This document shows positions 1 through 5,681 of a stretch of DNA of 5,681 nt, one piece after another; position 1 is the stretch's first letter; each line of letters starts with the position of its first letter. Origin of the DNA: Draconibacterium sp. (GTDB taxonomy: Bacteria > Bacteroidota > Bacteroidia > Bacteroidales > Prolixibacteraceae). The stretch spans positions 1 through 5,681 of the forward strand of contig WGCT01000312.1 of NCBI GenBank assembly GCA_015493625.1, in the 5' to 3' direction. A program made the translations under genes and the position numbers. The notes under the pieces were generated by a model. The model was not told where the DNA came from. It saw nothing but the letters and a program-made list of their open reading frames with translations, and ran no database searches.

Positions 1-38
1 AATGGTGTGCGTAATTCTTCAGCCACGAAAATAGACAT
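1..38 (-). CDS. Possible start of a gene cut off by the left edge
   Basis: Reading the minus strand from an ATG at 38 gives 12 open codons, MSIFVAEELRTP, and then the window ends. The direction matches the three complete genes, and the residues look like an ordinary protein N-terminus. No Shine-Dalgarno is present, as with the other genes here. About 15 bases upstream is AAACTTTG (60-53), one mismatch from the Bacteroidota -7 box TAnnTTTG, with no clear -33 partner. Twelve codons open by chance is common, so the support is weak. A competing plus-strand reading (1-48, ending in TAA) is equally open. The product cannot be identified. Confidence 0.25.
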   Translation of the reverse strand, partial: MSIFVAEELRTP

Positions 39-118
39 TAAGCCCTAATACTCAAAGTTTTTATTATAAAATATAGAAAGTTCAGCTTTATTTATGAAGT
101 TTTAAATTGAATAATAGA

Positions 119-160
119 TTGTTATTCTGAAGGAATCTCTCGGGAGATTTTTATACAACA
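119..160. repeat. Degenerate palindromic intergenic element with hairpin
   Basis: The core is a perfect 6-base stem, AATCTC (134-139) and GAGATT (144-149), with loop TCGG. It is flanked by loosely complementary ends, TTGTTAT and ATACAACA. The left arm, TTATTCTGAAGGAATCTC, resembles the ATTCTGA...GAATCTC arms of dispersed palindromic repeats that I recall from many bacterial intergenic regions; that likeness is from memory, not from a search. The right arm is eroded. A run of five T (148-152) overlaps the end of the stem on the plus strand, so the hairpin could also act as a weak plus-strand terminator, although no plus-strand gene is supported here. Confidence 0.4.
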
Positions 161-221
161 CTGATAATCTGCAAAATGCCAAACGCCACAAAACACATAT
201 TAGCAACTAACATTCAATAAC

Positions 222-264
222 TTAGACTTCGCTTTTCATCTTGTTGCTTGTTGCTCGTGTCTAA
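222..264. repeat. Imperfect inverted repeat enclosing a 7-base tandem repeat
   Basis: TTAGAC (222-227) and GTCTAA (259-264) are perfect complements, and a further CG pair follows inside after a small bulge. The enclosed loop carries TTGTTGC twice in tandem (241-254). Read on the minus strand this is GCAACAAGCAACAA, a simple-sequence style I associate with Bacteroidota intergenic DNA (memory only). The loop is about 31 bases, so a stable RNA hairpin is not obvious. No function is assigned. Confidence 0.35.
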
Positions 265-342
265 TAATAGAAAGAAACAGTTGTTTAATATTAGGCACAC
301 TGCTTTTTGTATTGAACAAAGCCACAAATGCGAAAAAAAACA

Positions 343-1692
343 TTAGCCCATCCATTTTTTTAAAGGAATAAGACCGGGTTTTGTTCCATAAAAATAGTTA
401 TCTAATTTTAGTGCCAACCAACGGTTTACAGGGTTTCTTTTTATCATCAAGCGAATTGTATTATGAATAAAATTATTGGGATGCGAATAGGGGCAAACGG
501 TGATGCACCGGCCACAATCTGTACCAATTTTACACCAATATGTATAGCACTTTTCGTGGCTTATTTTCCAGAGTTTCCAACCCGATTTTGTTTTACCCGA
601 TTTGAAAGAGATTGCATTTGAGGGACAATTTACAGCACATTTTTTACAGATTTCACAAAACTGAACTACCGAAGAGTCAATCCCTTTTGGCGAGGTTGTA
701 ACCAGTTCCATATTAGTTGTAACAACTGCCACGCGCACCCGGGCACCCAGTTTTGGGGTCATTAACAGCCCCATACGTCCAATGGTTCCCAATCCTGCAT
801 CCTGTGCAACCAACGGACAAATTACGCGATAGTTTGCATCTATATGTGCACGTGCTTCGAACCCAAGATTTCGAATAAATTCGGCAATTTGAACAGCTAT
901 TGTTCCGGCATTTAAATACTGCTGCGACGACTCCATAACAACCGGCCCCTGCGGAGCGTAACTTAACGATTTAGAACTCATCTCGACAGTAAAAGCAATG
1001 GCAAATTTATGATTTAACTCTACCGGGTTGCCATAATTTTTACCACGCCCAATATGCGAATAGAGATGATGAGGTTGTAAATGTGTAATACCAACCGAAT
1101 GTACTCCTAGTTTTTCGGCCCATTTTTTAAGAAATAGGGTTACCTCGCCGGCATTTATTTTTTTATCATCGCTCTCCGAAGTTTTTTGCTCGGTAAGCGG
1201 TTGCAACAAGTTCACCGTAGAAAATGTTGCATTGGCAGCACTAAAAATATACCGGTTGTAATACTTCGCATTCGCATTAAGCAGGCCGGGTAATTTCCTG
1301 AAAGCATTATCAGCCTGCAAATTTTGCGGACGCATTGCATAGTAATTTTTAAATTCTACGGTATCTGTTTTTAATGCAGCACGCGAAAACATAACGTCGC
1401 GTTCGTCGAACTGTTTTTCAGGAACAGGAAACGTTATGCTCTTATTTCCAAACGGAAGTAGAACAACAAATAGTGCCACCAAAATAAATGCGAGAAGAGT
1501 AATTTGAAATATAAAAGGAACAGCAACAAAAATGAGAGCAGCTCCAAAAATCAATAAAAAAATTGTAACCGGAACCATTCTAATTGCAGCTCTCTTTTCG
1601 TTCTCGACCATTGAAAAGACAATGAAAAGAGTGGAGAAAAACACGCTACCGAATAGAATAAAGAGTAAACTAAGGGCAATTACTTCAATCAT
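343..1692 (-). CDS. Membrane-anchored reductive-dehalogenase-like (RdhA family) 4Fe-4S protein
   Basis: This 449-residue protein begins with three hydrophobic segments (about 2-28, 40-62 and 64-82), then the motif DERDVMFSR (96-104). The RdhA-type core follows: YSHIGRGKNYG (211-221), HKFAIAFTVEM, ES..QY (254-259), ARAHIDANY (280-288), and DAGLGTIGRMGLLMTPKLG (298-316). The C-terminus has two 4Fe-4S motifs: C346, C349, C352, C356P, and C382 with C393, C396, C400P followed by YSHP. Family knowledge: such proteins bind base-off cobalamin without a DxHxxG motif and pass electrons through the two clusters to reduce organohalides; epoxyqueuosine reductase QueG is a distant relative. The substrate here is unknown. 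No Tat motif is present. The basic loop KRAAIR (33-38) between helices 1 and 2 suggests an outside N-terminus and a cytoplasmic catalytic domain (inference). C387 is an extra cysteine. The stop is TAA, no Shine-Dalgarno is visible, and the gene lies 40 bases after the glycosidase gene. Confidence 0.88.
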   Translation of the reverse strand: MIEVIALSLLFILFGSVFFSTLFIVFSMVENEKRAAIRMVPVTIFLLIFGAALIFVAVPFIFQITLLAFILVALFVVLLPFGNKSITFPVPEKQFDERDVMFSRAALKTDTVEFKNYYAMRPQNLQADNAFRKLPGLLNANAKYYNRYIFSAANATFSTVNLLQPLTEQKTSESDDKKINAGEVTLFLKKWAEKLGVHSVGITHLQPHHLYSHIGRGKNYGNPVELNHKFAIAFTVEMSSKSLSYAPQGPVVMESSQQYLNAGTIAVQIAEFIRNLGFEARAHIDANYRVICPLVAQDAGLGTIGRMGLLMTPKLGARVRVAVVTTNMELVTTSPKGIDSSVVQFCEICKKCAVNCPSNAISFKSGKTKSGWKLWKISHEKCYTYWCKIGTDCGRCITVCPYSHPNNFIHNTIRLMIKRNPVNRWLALKLDNYFYGTKPGLIPLKKWMG

Positions 1693-1700
1693 TAAATATA

Positions 1701-1744
1701 ACTTTGAAACGGAATCAAAGGTAAACTATTTTTTATTTCAAAGT
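1701..1744 (-). promoter_or_regulatory. Candidate promoter and operator before the dehalogenase-like gene
   Basis: Minus-strand TACCTTTG (1723-1716) matches the Bacteroidota -7 consensus TAnnTTTG and lies 23 bases before the ATG. A TTTG (1742-1739) upstream could serve as the -33 element, but its 15-base spacing is slightly short. The hexamer CTTTGA occurs on the minus strand at 1743-1738 and 1720-1715, and its complement TCAAAG at 1707-1702. This produces an inverted repeat CTTTGA-N7-TCAAAG over the likely transcription start and a 9-base perfect inverted repeat, ACTTTGAAA (1701-1709) with TTTCAAAGT (1736-1744). The arrangement would suit a repressor site. It does not fit the N4 spacing of FNR/CprK boxes. 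Confidence 0.35.
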
Positions 1745-4015
1745 AAAACCCGATTCCAACCCCTCTGCCGAATTTGTTCCTACCCAAATTCTATATTCGC
1801 CCGGTTCGGTTTTCCAACGGTTTTCGGCACCAAAAAACTGTAAATCTTTTGCCGACAATTCAAAAGTAACTTCTTTTTTCTCTCCTGCTTTCAACTTAAT
1901 TTTCTGAAATCCTTTTAACTCTTTTACCGGTCGCGAGATGCTTCCGACGAGGTCGCGAACATAAAGCTGAACCACCTCTTCGCCGGTTCTCTCTCCGGTA
2001 TTTTCTATGGTTGCCGTAATTGTGAGTTTTCCATTGGGCAACAACTCTTTCGATGAAAGTTTCAGGTTTGAATAGTGAAAAGTTGTATAACTTAATCCGT
2101 ATCCGAAGGGAAAAAGTGGTGCGTTGCTTTCATCGGTATAATGCGACCAGAAAACCATATCGGTTTTATCGGCACGACCGGTATTTAAATGATTGTAATA
2201 AAGTGGCTCCTGCCCCACTGCACGCGGGAATGTAACAGGGAGTTTTCCGGCAGGATTATAGTCGCCAAAAAGGACATCGGCAATTGCATTTCCCGATTGC
2301 GAGCCTAAAAACCAGGTTTCAAGAATTGCAGGAACATGTTCTGCCATCCAATTAATTTGAATTGGGCGGCCGTTCATTAATACCACTACCACATTTTTAT
2401 TTACTTCAAATACTTTTTTTAGCAATTCAAGCTGAAATCCTTTAAGCGCAATATTGGTCTGACTTCGTCCTTCGCCGGTTTGGAAACAGTCCTCGCCAAG
2501 AGCCATAACAACCACATTGGCTTTTGATGCAACCGAAACAGCATCTTTCATTCCCGTACGATCGGTGGTATTAATCTCCAATTCGGTAGTAAAACCTCGT
2601 TTGTTTTTTATATAAACGGGGCCCTTTGCAAAAGTTACATTTTGGGTTCCAACTACATTTTCTATCCCCTCTAAAAGCGAAACGGCTGAATTTGGAATTG
2701 CCTTTCCGCGCCAGCTTCCCAACGGAACATCTTTACTCTTAGCAAGTTCTCCGATAACCGCAATTTTCTTTCCGGTTTTTGATAGAGGAAGCAGCCCCTC
2801 ACTGTTTTTTAGTAAAACAATGCTTTTCCGTGCAACGTTACGCGAAGCGGCTAAATTTTTACTACTGAATACCACCTCTTTTTCACGCTTCGGATTACAA
2901 TATTTAAACGGATCGTCGAAAAGTCCAAGTTCGAATTTAACCCGTAAAACTCTACGAACAGCATCATCTATTAATGTTTCGTCAACTTCATTATTTTCGA
3001 CAAGATTTTTCAGTTCTTCAATATATACATTCCCCTCCATGTCCATATCCGATCCGGCAGTGATTGCCAGTCTTGCCGCCTCTTTTTTATTGGCAGCAAC
3101 ACCGTGTAAAATCAGCTCGTTAATCGATGCCCAGTCGGAAACCACAAATCCTTTAAAATTCCAATCGCCCTTTAAAAGGTCGCGCTGCAAATGTATATTC
3201 ATTGTAGCCGGTGTTCCGTTAAGCGTATTAAATGCGTTCATTACGGTTGCCACTCCTGCATTAACAGCGGCCTTAAAAGGCGGAAGCACAATATTTTGCA
3301 ATGTATATTCGCTAATATCAACGGTGTTGTACTCGCGACCTGCCTCAACAAAACCATAAGCAGCAAAATGCTTTGCACACGCAGCAATTGTATTTTCCGA
3401 AGCGAGATTATCGCCCTGAAACCCTTCTACTCGAGCAACAGCCATTTTTGAACCCAAATACGGATCTTCTCCCGAACCTTCCATTATTCTTCCCCAGCGC
3501 GCATCGCGGGCAATGTCGAGCATGGGAGCAAACGTCCAGTTTATCCCCGATGCAGAAGCCTCCTCGGCCGCTATACGCGACGAAGTGTAAGCAACCTGCG
3601 GATCCCAACTTGCAGCTTCGGCCAAAGGGATAGGAAACATTGTTTTAAGACCGTGAATGACATCGTACCCAAGAATTAATGGAATTCCCAACCGGCTGCT
3701 ATCAACTGCCCATGTTTGTACTTTACGCGCTGCATTTGCACCTACAACATTTAACATAGAACCAAGCTGTCCCTTCTTTATCATGTTGTACATAAACATC
3801 GAATCGGAATTCTCCGGGGCAGGGCCGGTCATTTCCCATCGCGAAGTGTATTGATTTAACTGACCAATTTTCTCGTCAAGAGTCATTTTTTTCAACAAAT
3901 GCTCTACACGTTTATTAATAGATGTTCCTTTTGAAAGTCCGGAAATACCTGTTTTTTGTTCGCACGAAATTGTAATCAGAAAAAGAATTACAAGAAAGAA
4001 TAGTTTGTTTCTCAT
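1733..4015 (-). CDS. bglX: Family 3 glycoside hydrolase, periplasmic beta-glucosidase type
   Basis: The 760-residue product matches BglX-type GH3 enzymes (E. coli BglX is about 765), which remove terminal beta-linked glucose from oligosaccharides. Residues 1-17 form an export signal ending TIS-C18; the threonine at -3 makes the lipobox imperfect, so it may be a lipoprotein or simply periplasmic. The GH3 N-terminal barrel follows, with KMTLDEKIGQLNQ (43-55), GYDVIHG (116-122; D118 likely binds substrate), GRIMEGSGEDP (175-185), K215-H216, and the nucleophile D294 in VVSDW. The second domain carries the probable acid/base E515 in TGEGRSQ. GYGLSYTTF (638-646) leads into a C-terminal fibronectin-III-like domain (GEEVVQLYVRD, PVKELKGF) that ends at K760. 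No key residue appears missing. No SusC/SusD or other polysaccharide-utilisation genes lie in the window, so the natural substrate cannot be inferred. Confidence 0.95.
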   Translation of the reverse strand: MRNKLFFLVILFLITISCEQKTGISGLSKGTSINKRVEHLLKKMTLDEKIGQLNQYTSRWEMTGPAPENSDSMFMYNMIKKGQLGSMLNVVGANAARKVQTWAVDSSRLGIPLILGYDVIHGLKTMFPIPLAEAASWDPQVAYTSSRIAAEEASASGINWTFAPMLDIARDARWGRIMEGSGEDPYLGSKMAVARVEGFQGDNLASENTIAACAKHFAAYGFVEAGREYNTVDISEYTLQNIVLPPFKAAVNAGVATVMNAFNTLNGTPATMNIHLQRDLLKGDWNFKGFVVSDWASINELILHGVAANKKEAARLAITAGSDMDMEGNVYIEELKNLVENNEVDETLIDDAVRRVLRVKFELGLFDDPFKYCNPKREKEVVFSSKNLAASRNVARKSIVLLKNSEGLLPLSKTGKKIAVIGELAKSKDVPLGSWRGKAIPNSAVSLLEGIENVVGTQNVTFAKGPVYIKNKRGFTTELEINTTDRTGMKDAVSVASKANVVVMALGEDCFQTGEGRSQTNIALKGFQLELLKKVFEVNKNVVVVLMNGRPIQINWMAEHVPAILETWFLGSQSGNAIADVLFGDYNPAGKLPVTFPRAVGQEPLYYNHLNTGRADKTDMVFWSHYTDESNAPLFPFGYGLSYTTFHYSNLKLSSKELLPNGKLTITATIENTGERTGEEVVQLYVRDLVGSISRPVKELKGFQKIKLKAGEKKEVTFELSAKDLQFFGAENRWKTEPGEYRIWVGTNSAEGLESGFTLK

Positions 4016-4041
4016 ACTATTAAAATTATTTGATTTTAAAG

Positions 4042-4052
4042 TCCCGAAGGGA
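4042..4052 (-). other. Small hairpin in the glycosidase leader
   Basis: TCCC (4042-4045) and GGGA (4049-4052) form a 4-base GC-rich stem with a 3-base loop, 26 bases ahead of the bglX ATG in otherwise AT-rich DNA. It has no T run after it on the minus strand, so it is not a terminator in the gene's direction. If the candidate promoter at 4112-4119 is real, the hairpin would sit in the 5' untranslated region, where it might affect stability or initiation. That role is a guess. Confidence 0.25.
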
Positions 4053-4111
4053 TTGCTTGTTCATAAATATAAATAGGTTTTAAAAATAGCAAACACTTAT
4101 TGTTATTTTCA

Positions 4112-4119
4112 CAAATATA
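4112..4119 (-). promoter_or_regulatory. Candidate -7 promoter box for the glycosidase gene
   Basis: Minus-strand TATATTTG matches the Bacteroidota -7 consensus TAnnTTTG exactly, about 96 bases upstream of the bglX ATG. No clear TTG -33 element sits 17-23 bases further upstream; the nearest is CTG, 16 bases away. In DNA this AT-rich a chance match is quite possible. If it is used, the leader would be about 90 bases long. Confidence 0.3.
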
Positions 4120-4180
4120 AAATTTATTTATAAATCAGCATCTTTTTTATCATTTGAATTTAACAGTAGAGGTAAGAGAA

Positions 4181-4196
4181 GTTAACCAAGCTTAAC
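4181..4196. repeat. Short inverted repeat GTTAA-N6-TTAAC
   Basis: GTTAA (4181-4185) and TTAAC (4192-4196) are perfect complements around six bases, in the spacer between pepP and bglX and about 60 bases upstream of the candidate -7 box. The short arms are AT-rich, so this may be chance. It could instead be a regulator site. It lacks the T run of a terminator for pepP. Confidence 0.2.
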
Positions 4197-4210
4197 ACCT
4201 AACCTCCTCG

Positions 4211-4233
4211 TGCAACGTTGCAATGTAATGCAA
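4211..4233. promoter_or_regulatory. Palindromic candidate operator, LacI-like, with a third half-site
   Basis: TGCAACGTTGCA (4211-4222) is a perfect 12-base palindrome with a central CpG. A third TGCAA (4229-4233) repeats the half-site 10 bases, about one helical turn, from the one at 4219-4223. LacI-family operators are typically palindromes centred on CG (for example the AACGTT core of PurR and RbsR sites), and such regulators often control sugar-utilisation genes, which would suit bglX. The site lies about 200 bases before the bglX ATG and 35 bases after the pepP stop. No regulator gene is in the window. It is not a terminator, since no T run follows. Confidence 0.35.
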
Positions 4234-4256
4234 TTGATATTCAATCATTCAACATT

Positions 4257-5642
4257 TTATTGCATAACCGATTCAATATCATCAGGATGTATTGGAATTC
4301 TTTTTCCAAGAATACGACTTCCTGATTCGGTAACCAAAACATCGTCTTCGAGCCTTATTCCACCGAAGTTGCGGTATTTATTTAGTTTTTCGAAATTGAT
4401 AAAATCGGTATTTATCTTTTCGTGCTGCCATTTATCAATTAAATCGGGAATAAAATAAATTCCCGGTTCGTTGGTAATTACATATCCGGGTTTTAACTTT
4501 TTACCGAGGCGCAAATAGGCAGTTCCAAATTGGTTAACCGGACGAATTTCCTCGTCGTATCCCACATAAGTTTGTCCCAAATCTTCCATGTCGTGAACAT
4601 CGAGCCCCATCATATGTCCTAATCCGTGAGGCATAAACATAGCGTGTGCCCCATTTCTCACCGCCTCTTTAACATCGCCTTTCATCAGCCCCAACTCTTT
4701 TAGTTTTGTTGTAATAACTTCGGCCACCGATAAATGCACCGACAGATAGCTAACACCCGGCTTTGTATGTTTGTGCCCATGATTATTTGCAGCGAGCACA
4801 ATTTCATAAATCTCGCGCTGCTTTTGAGTAAACTTACCGCCCACCGGAACGGTACGCGTAAAGTCGGACGCATAGTGCATTCCCGATTCTGCCCCCGCAT
4901 CGGTAAGCATTAAATTACCCTCTTTTAAAAATTCTGAATGGCTATGATTGTGAAGTGTTTCGCCATGTTGCGTAAGAATTATTGGGAAAGACGGCATAGC
5001 ACCACCGGCAACGGCAATTCCCTCAATTGTTCCGGCAATCTTCTGTTCCCAAACACCAGGATAAGCCATTTTCATTGCAGCCACATGCATTTCGTAACCG
5101 GTAGCACATGCTTTTTCTATCTCATTAATTTCGTTGGCATCTTTAACCGAACGAATGGGTATTATTGCTTTAATGAATTCGATTGATGAGTGTTCGTGTA
5201 CCCGAAACGATGAAATTCCTAATAACTGCTCGAGTATCATTTTATTTGCCCCTCGATAGGGAGGTAGAAAATGAATCTTTCGTCCCCGATTTATTGCCTT
5301 TGAAATAAAGTTGAAAAGTTCGTTAAACGGAGCCGTATTTTCAACCCCTGCTTTTGCTGCATTCTCGTTTAACGAAACTTGCTTACCCATCCAAATAATA
5401 TCTTCAATATCCACATCGTTTCCAAAAATATAATCCTCTCCGCTATCAAAATCCACTACTCCGGCAAGACCGGGAAAATCGAGTCCAAAGAAATAGAGAA
5501 ACGAACTGTCTTGCCGGAAATGAAATGTGTTTTCGGGAAAGTTCATTGACGATTCGATGTTTCCAAGAATAAGCCCAACACCTTTTAACCCGCTATTATG
5601 CAAGGTTTCTCGCCGCTTTATATAAGTTAATTTATCAAACAT
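4257..5642 (-). CDS. pepP: Xaa-Pro aminopeptidase (aminopeptidase P, M24B)
   Basis: This 461-residue enzyme removes an N-terminal residue when proline follows it, in cytosolic peptide recycling; there is no signal peptide. The N-terminal AMP_N domain (about 1-150) includes FRQDSSFLYFFGLD (42-55). The M24 pita-bread catalytic domain (about 180-440) shows the five expected dinuclear-metal ligands: D248 (LTDAGAE), D260 (ASDFTRT), H343 (HGLGHMMG), E392 (TNEPGIYF) and E432 (GGIRLEDD). H339 and H350 (DVHD) match conserved active-site histidines. Between H343 and E392 the spacing is 49, against 29 in E. coli PepP; the added loop (YVGYDEEIRPVNQFGTAYLR) matches the longer prolidase-like form I recall from Bacteroidota. 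The first two ligands are also one residue further apart than in E. coli. The start at 5642 opens directly into the family N-terminus. Only 39 bases of upstream DNA are visible, with no clear promoter. A 241-base gap separates it from bglX. Confidence 0.95.
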   Translation of the reverse strand: MFDKLTYIKRRETLHNSGLKGVGLILGNIESSMNFPENTFHFRQDSSFLYFFGLDFPGLAGVVDFDSGEDYIFGNDVDIEDIIWMGKQVSLNENAAKAGVENTAPFNELFNFISKAINRGRKIHFLPPYRGANKMILEQLLGISSFRVHEHSSIEFIKAIIPIRSVKDANEINEIEKACATGYEMHVAAMKMAYPGVWEQKIAGTIEGIAVAGGAMPSFPIILTQHGETLHNHSHSEFLKEGNLMLTDAGAESGMHYASDFTRTVPVGGKFTQKQREIYEIVLAANNHGHKHTKPGVSYLSVHLSVAEVITTKLKELGLMKGDVKEAVRNGAHAMFMPHGLGHMMGLDVHDMEDLGQTYVGYDEEIRPVNQFGTAYLRLGKKLKPGYVITNEPGIYFIPDLIDKWQHEKINTDFINFEKLNKYRNFGGIRLEDDVLVTESGSRILGKRIPIHPDDIESVMQ

Positions 5643-5681
5643 AATGGTAATTTTAAATGCATTTAATACTCGTGCTAATAT

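Larger units (their letters stand above)
39..342. other. Noncoding region downstream of the dehalogenase-like gene
   Basis: This 304-base AT-rich stretch has no convincing open reading frame on either strand. It holds a short GC-containing hairpin in what looks like a degenerate palindromic element (119-160) and a 7-base tandem repeat inside an imperfect inverted repeat (222-264). A run of eight A (333-340) lies just beyond the stop codon of the dehalogenase-like gene; on the minus strand this is a T run, but no GC-rich stem precedes it, so I do not call it a terminator. No tRNA-like or other RNA fold was recognised by eye. Confidence 0.6.

Noticed and set aside
1..48. Plus-strand reading NGVRNSSATKIDIKP ending in TAA, as the tail of a gene entering from the left
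   Set aside because: It is only 15 codons and has no family likeness. It runs against all other genes in the window. The minus-strand reading of the same DNA looks slightly more protein-like, but neither can be settled here.
333..361. A8 (333-340) and T7 (355-361) flanking the stop codon of the dehalogenase-like gene, as an intrinsic terminator
   Set aside because: The stem would be A-U pairs only with a loop of about 14 bases, and no separate T run follows a GC-rich stem. It is too weak to call.
343..1692. Epoxyqueuosine reductase (QueG) as the identity of this gene
   Set aside because: QueG is a soluble tRNA-modifying relative. The membrane helices, the DERD motif and the ARAHIDANY/DAGLGTIGRMGLL blocks fit the RdhA family better.
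1702..1720. FNR/CRP or CprK (dehalobox) site in the inverted repeat before the dehalogenase-like gene
   Set aside because: The arms are CTTTGA with a 7-base gap. FNR and dehalobox sites need TTGAT-N4-ATCAA or TTAAT-N4-ATTAA, and CRP needs an N6 centre; the spacing is off in each case.
1532..1843. 103-codon open frame on the plus strand spanning the bglX/dehalogenase spacer
   Set aside because: It overlaps the ends of two well-supported minus-strand genes and has no recognisable motif.
2820..3359. 179-codon open frame on the plus strand
   Set aside because: It lies wholly opposite the GH3 catalytic domains, which have intact motifs. Its serine-rich, featureless translation is typical of an antisense shadow.
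4211..4222. Palindrome as a transcription terminator for pepP
   Set aside because: It has no T run after it on the minus strand and would fold into only a 4-base stem.

Overview
The window looks like chromosomal DNA of a Bacteroidota bacterium, perhaps of the Marinilabiliales/Prolixibacteraceae type (inference). The clues are AT-rich spacers, no Shine-Dalgarno sequence ahead of any of the three complete genes, TAnnTTTG-type -7 promoter boxes before two of them, a probable lipoprotein signal on the glycosidase, and an aminopeptidase P of the form common in this phylum. Every convincing gene lies on the minus strand, so transcription runs from high to low coordinates.

In transcription order: (1) 5642-4257 is a complete cytosolic Xaa-Pro aminopeptidase (M24B, PepP type) with all five metal ligands. 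(2) 4256-4016 is a 241-base spacer holding a perfect 12-base palindrome with a CpG centre, a candidate -7 box and a small leader hairpin. (3) 4015-1733 is a complete family 3 glycoside hydrolase of BglX type with an N-terminal export signal. (4) 1732-1693 is a 40-base spacer with another TAnnTTTG box and three copies of the hexamer CTTTGA/TCAAAG. (5) 1692-343 is a complete reductive-dehalogenase-like protein: three predicted N-terminal membrane helices, a corrinoid-type RdhA core and two 4Fe-4S cluster motifs. (6) 342-39 is noncoding and carries a degenerate palindromic repeat and a short tandem repeat. (7) At the left edge a possible further minus-strand gene begins at 38 and runs out of the window.

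The three complete genes do not form an obvious pathway: peptide turnover, beta-glucoside hydrolysis at the cell envelope, and a membrane-tethered redox enzyme of unknown substrate. The 40-base gap between the glycosidase and the dehalogenase-like gene allows read-through, but the promoter-like box in it suggests the latter may be expressed independently.

The most noteworthy item is the dehalogenase-like protein. It has no Tat signal and no RdhB-type anchor gene next to it. Instead the anchor is fused to its N-terminus, and charge distribution suggests the catalytic domain is cytoplasmic. I see no CRISPR array, tRNA, rRNA, transposase or defence system. Nothing here amounts to a clearly new multi-gene system.
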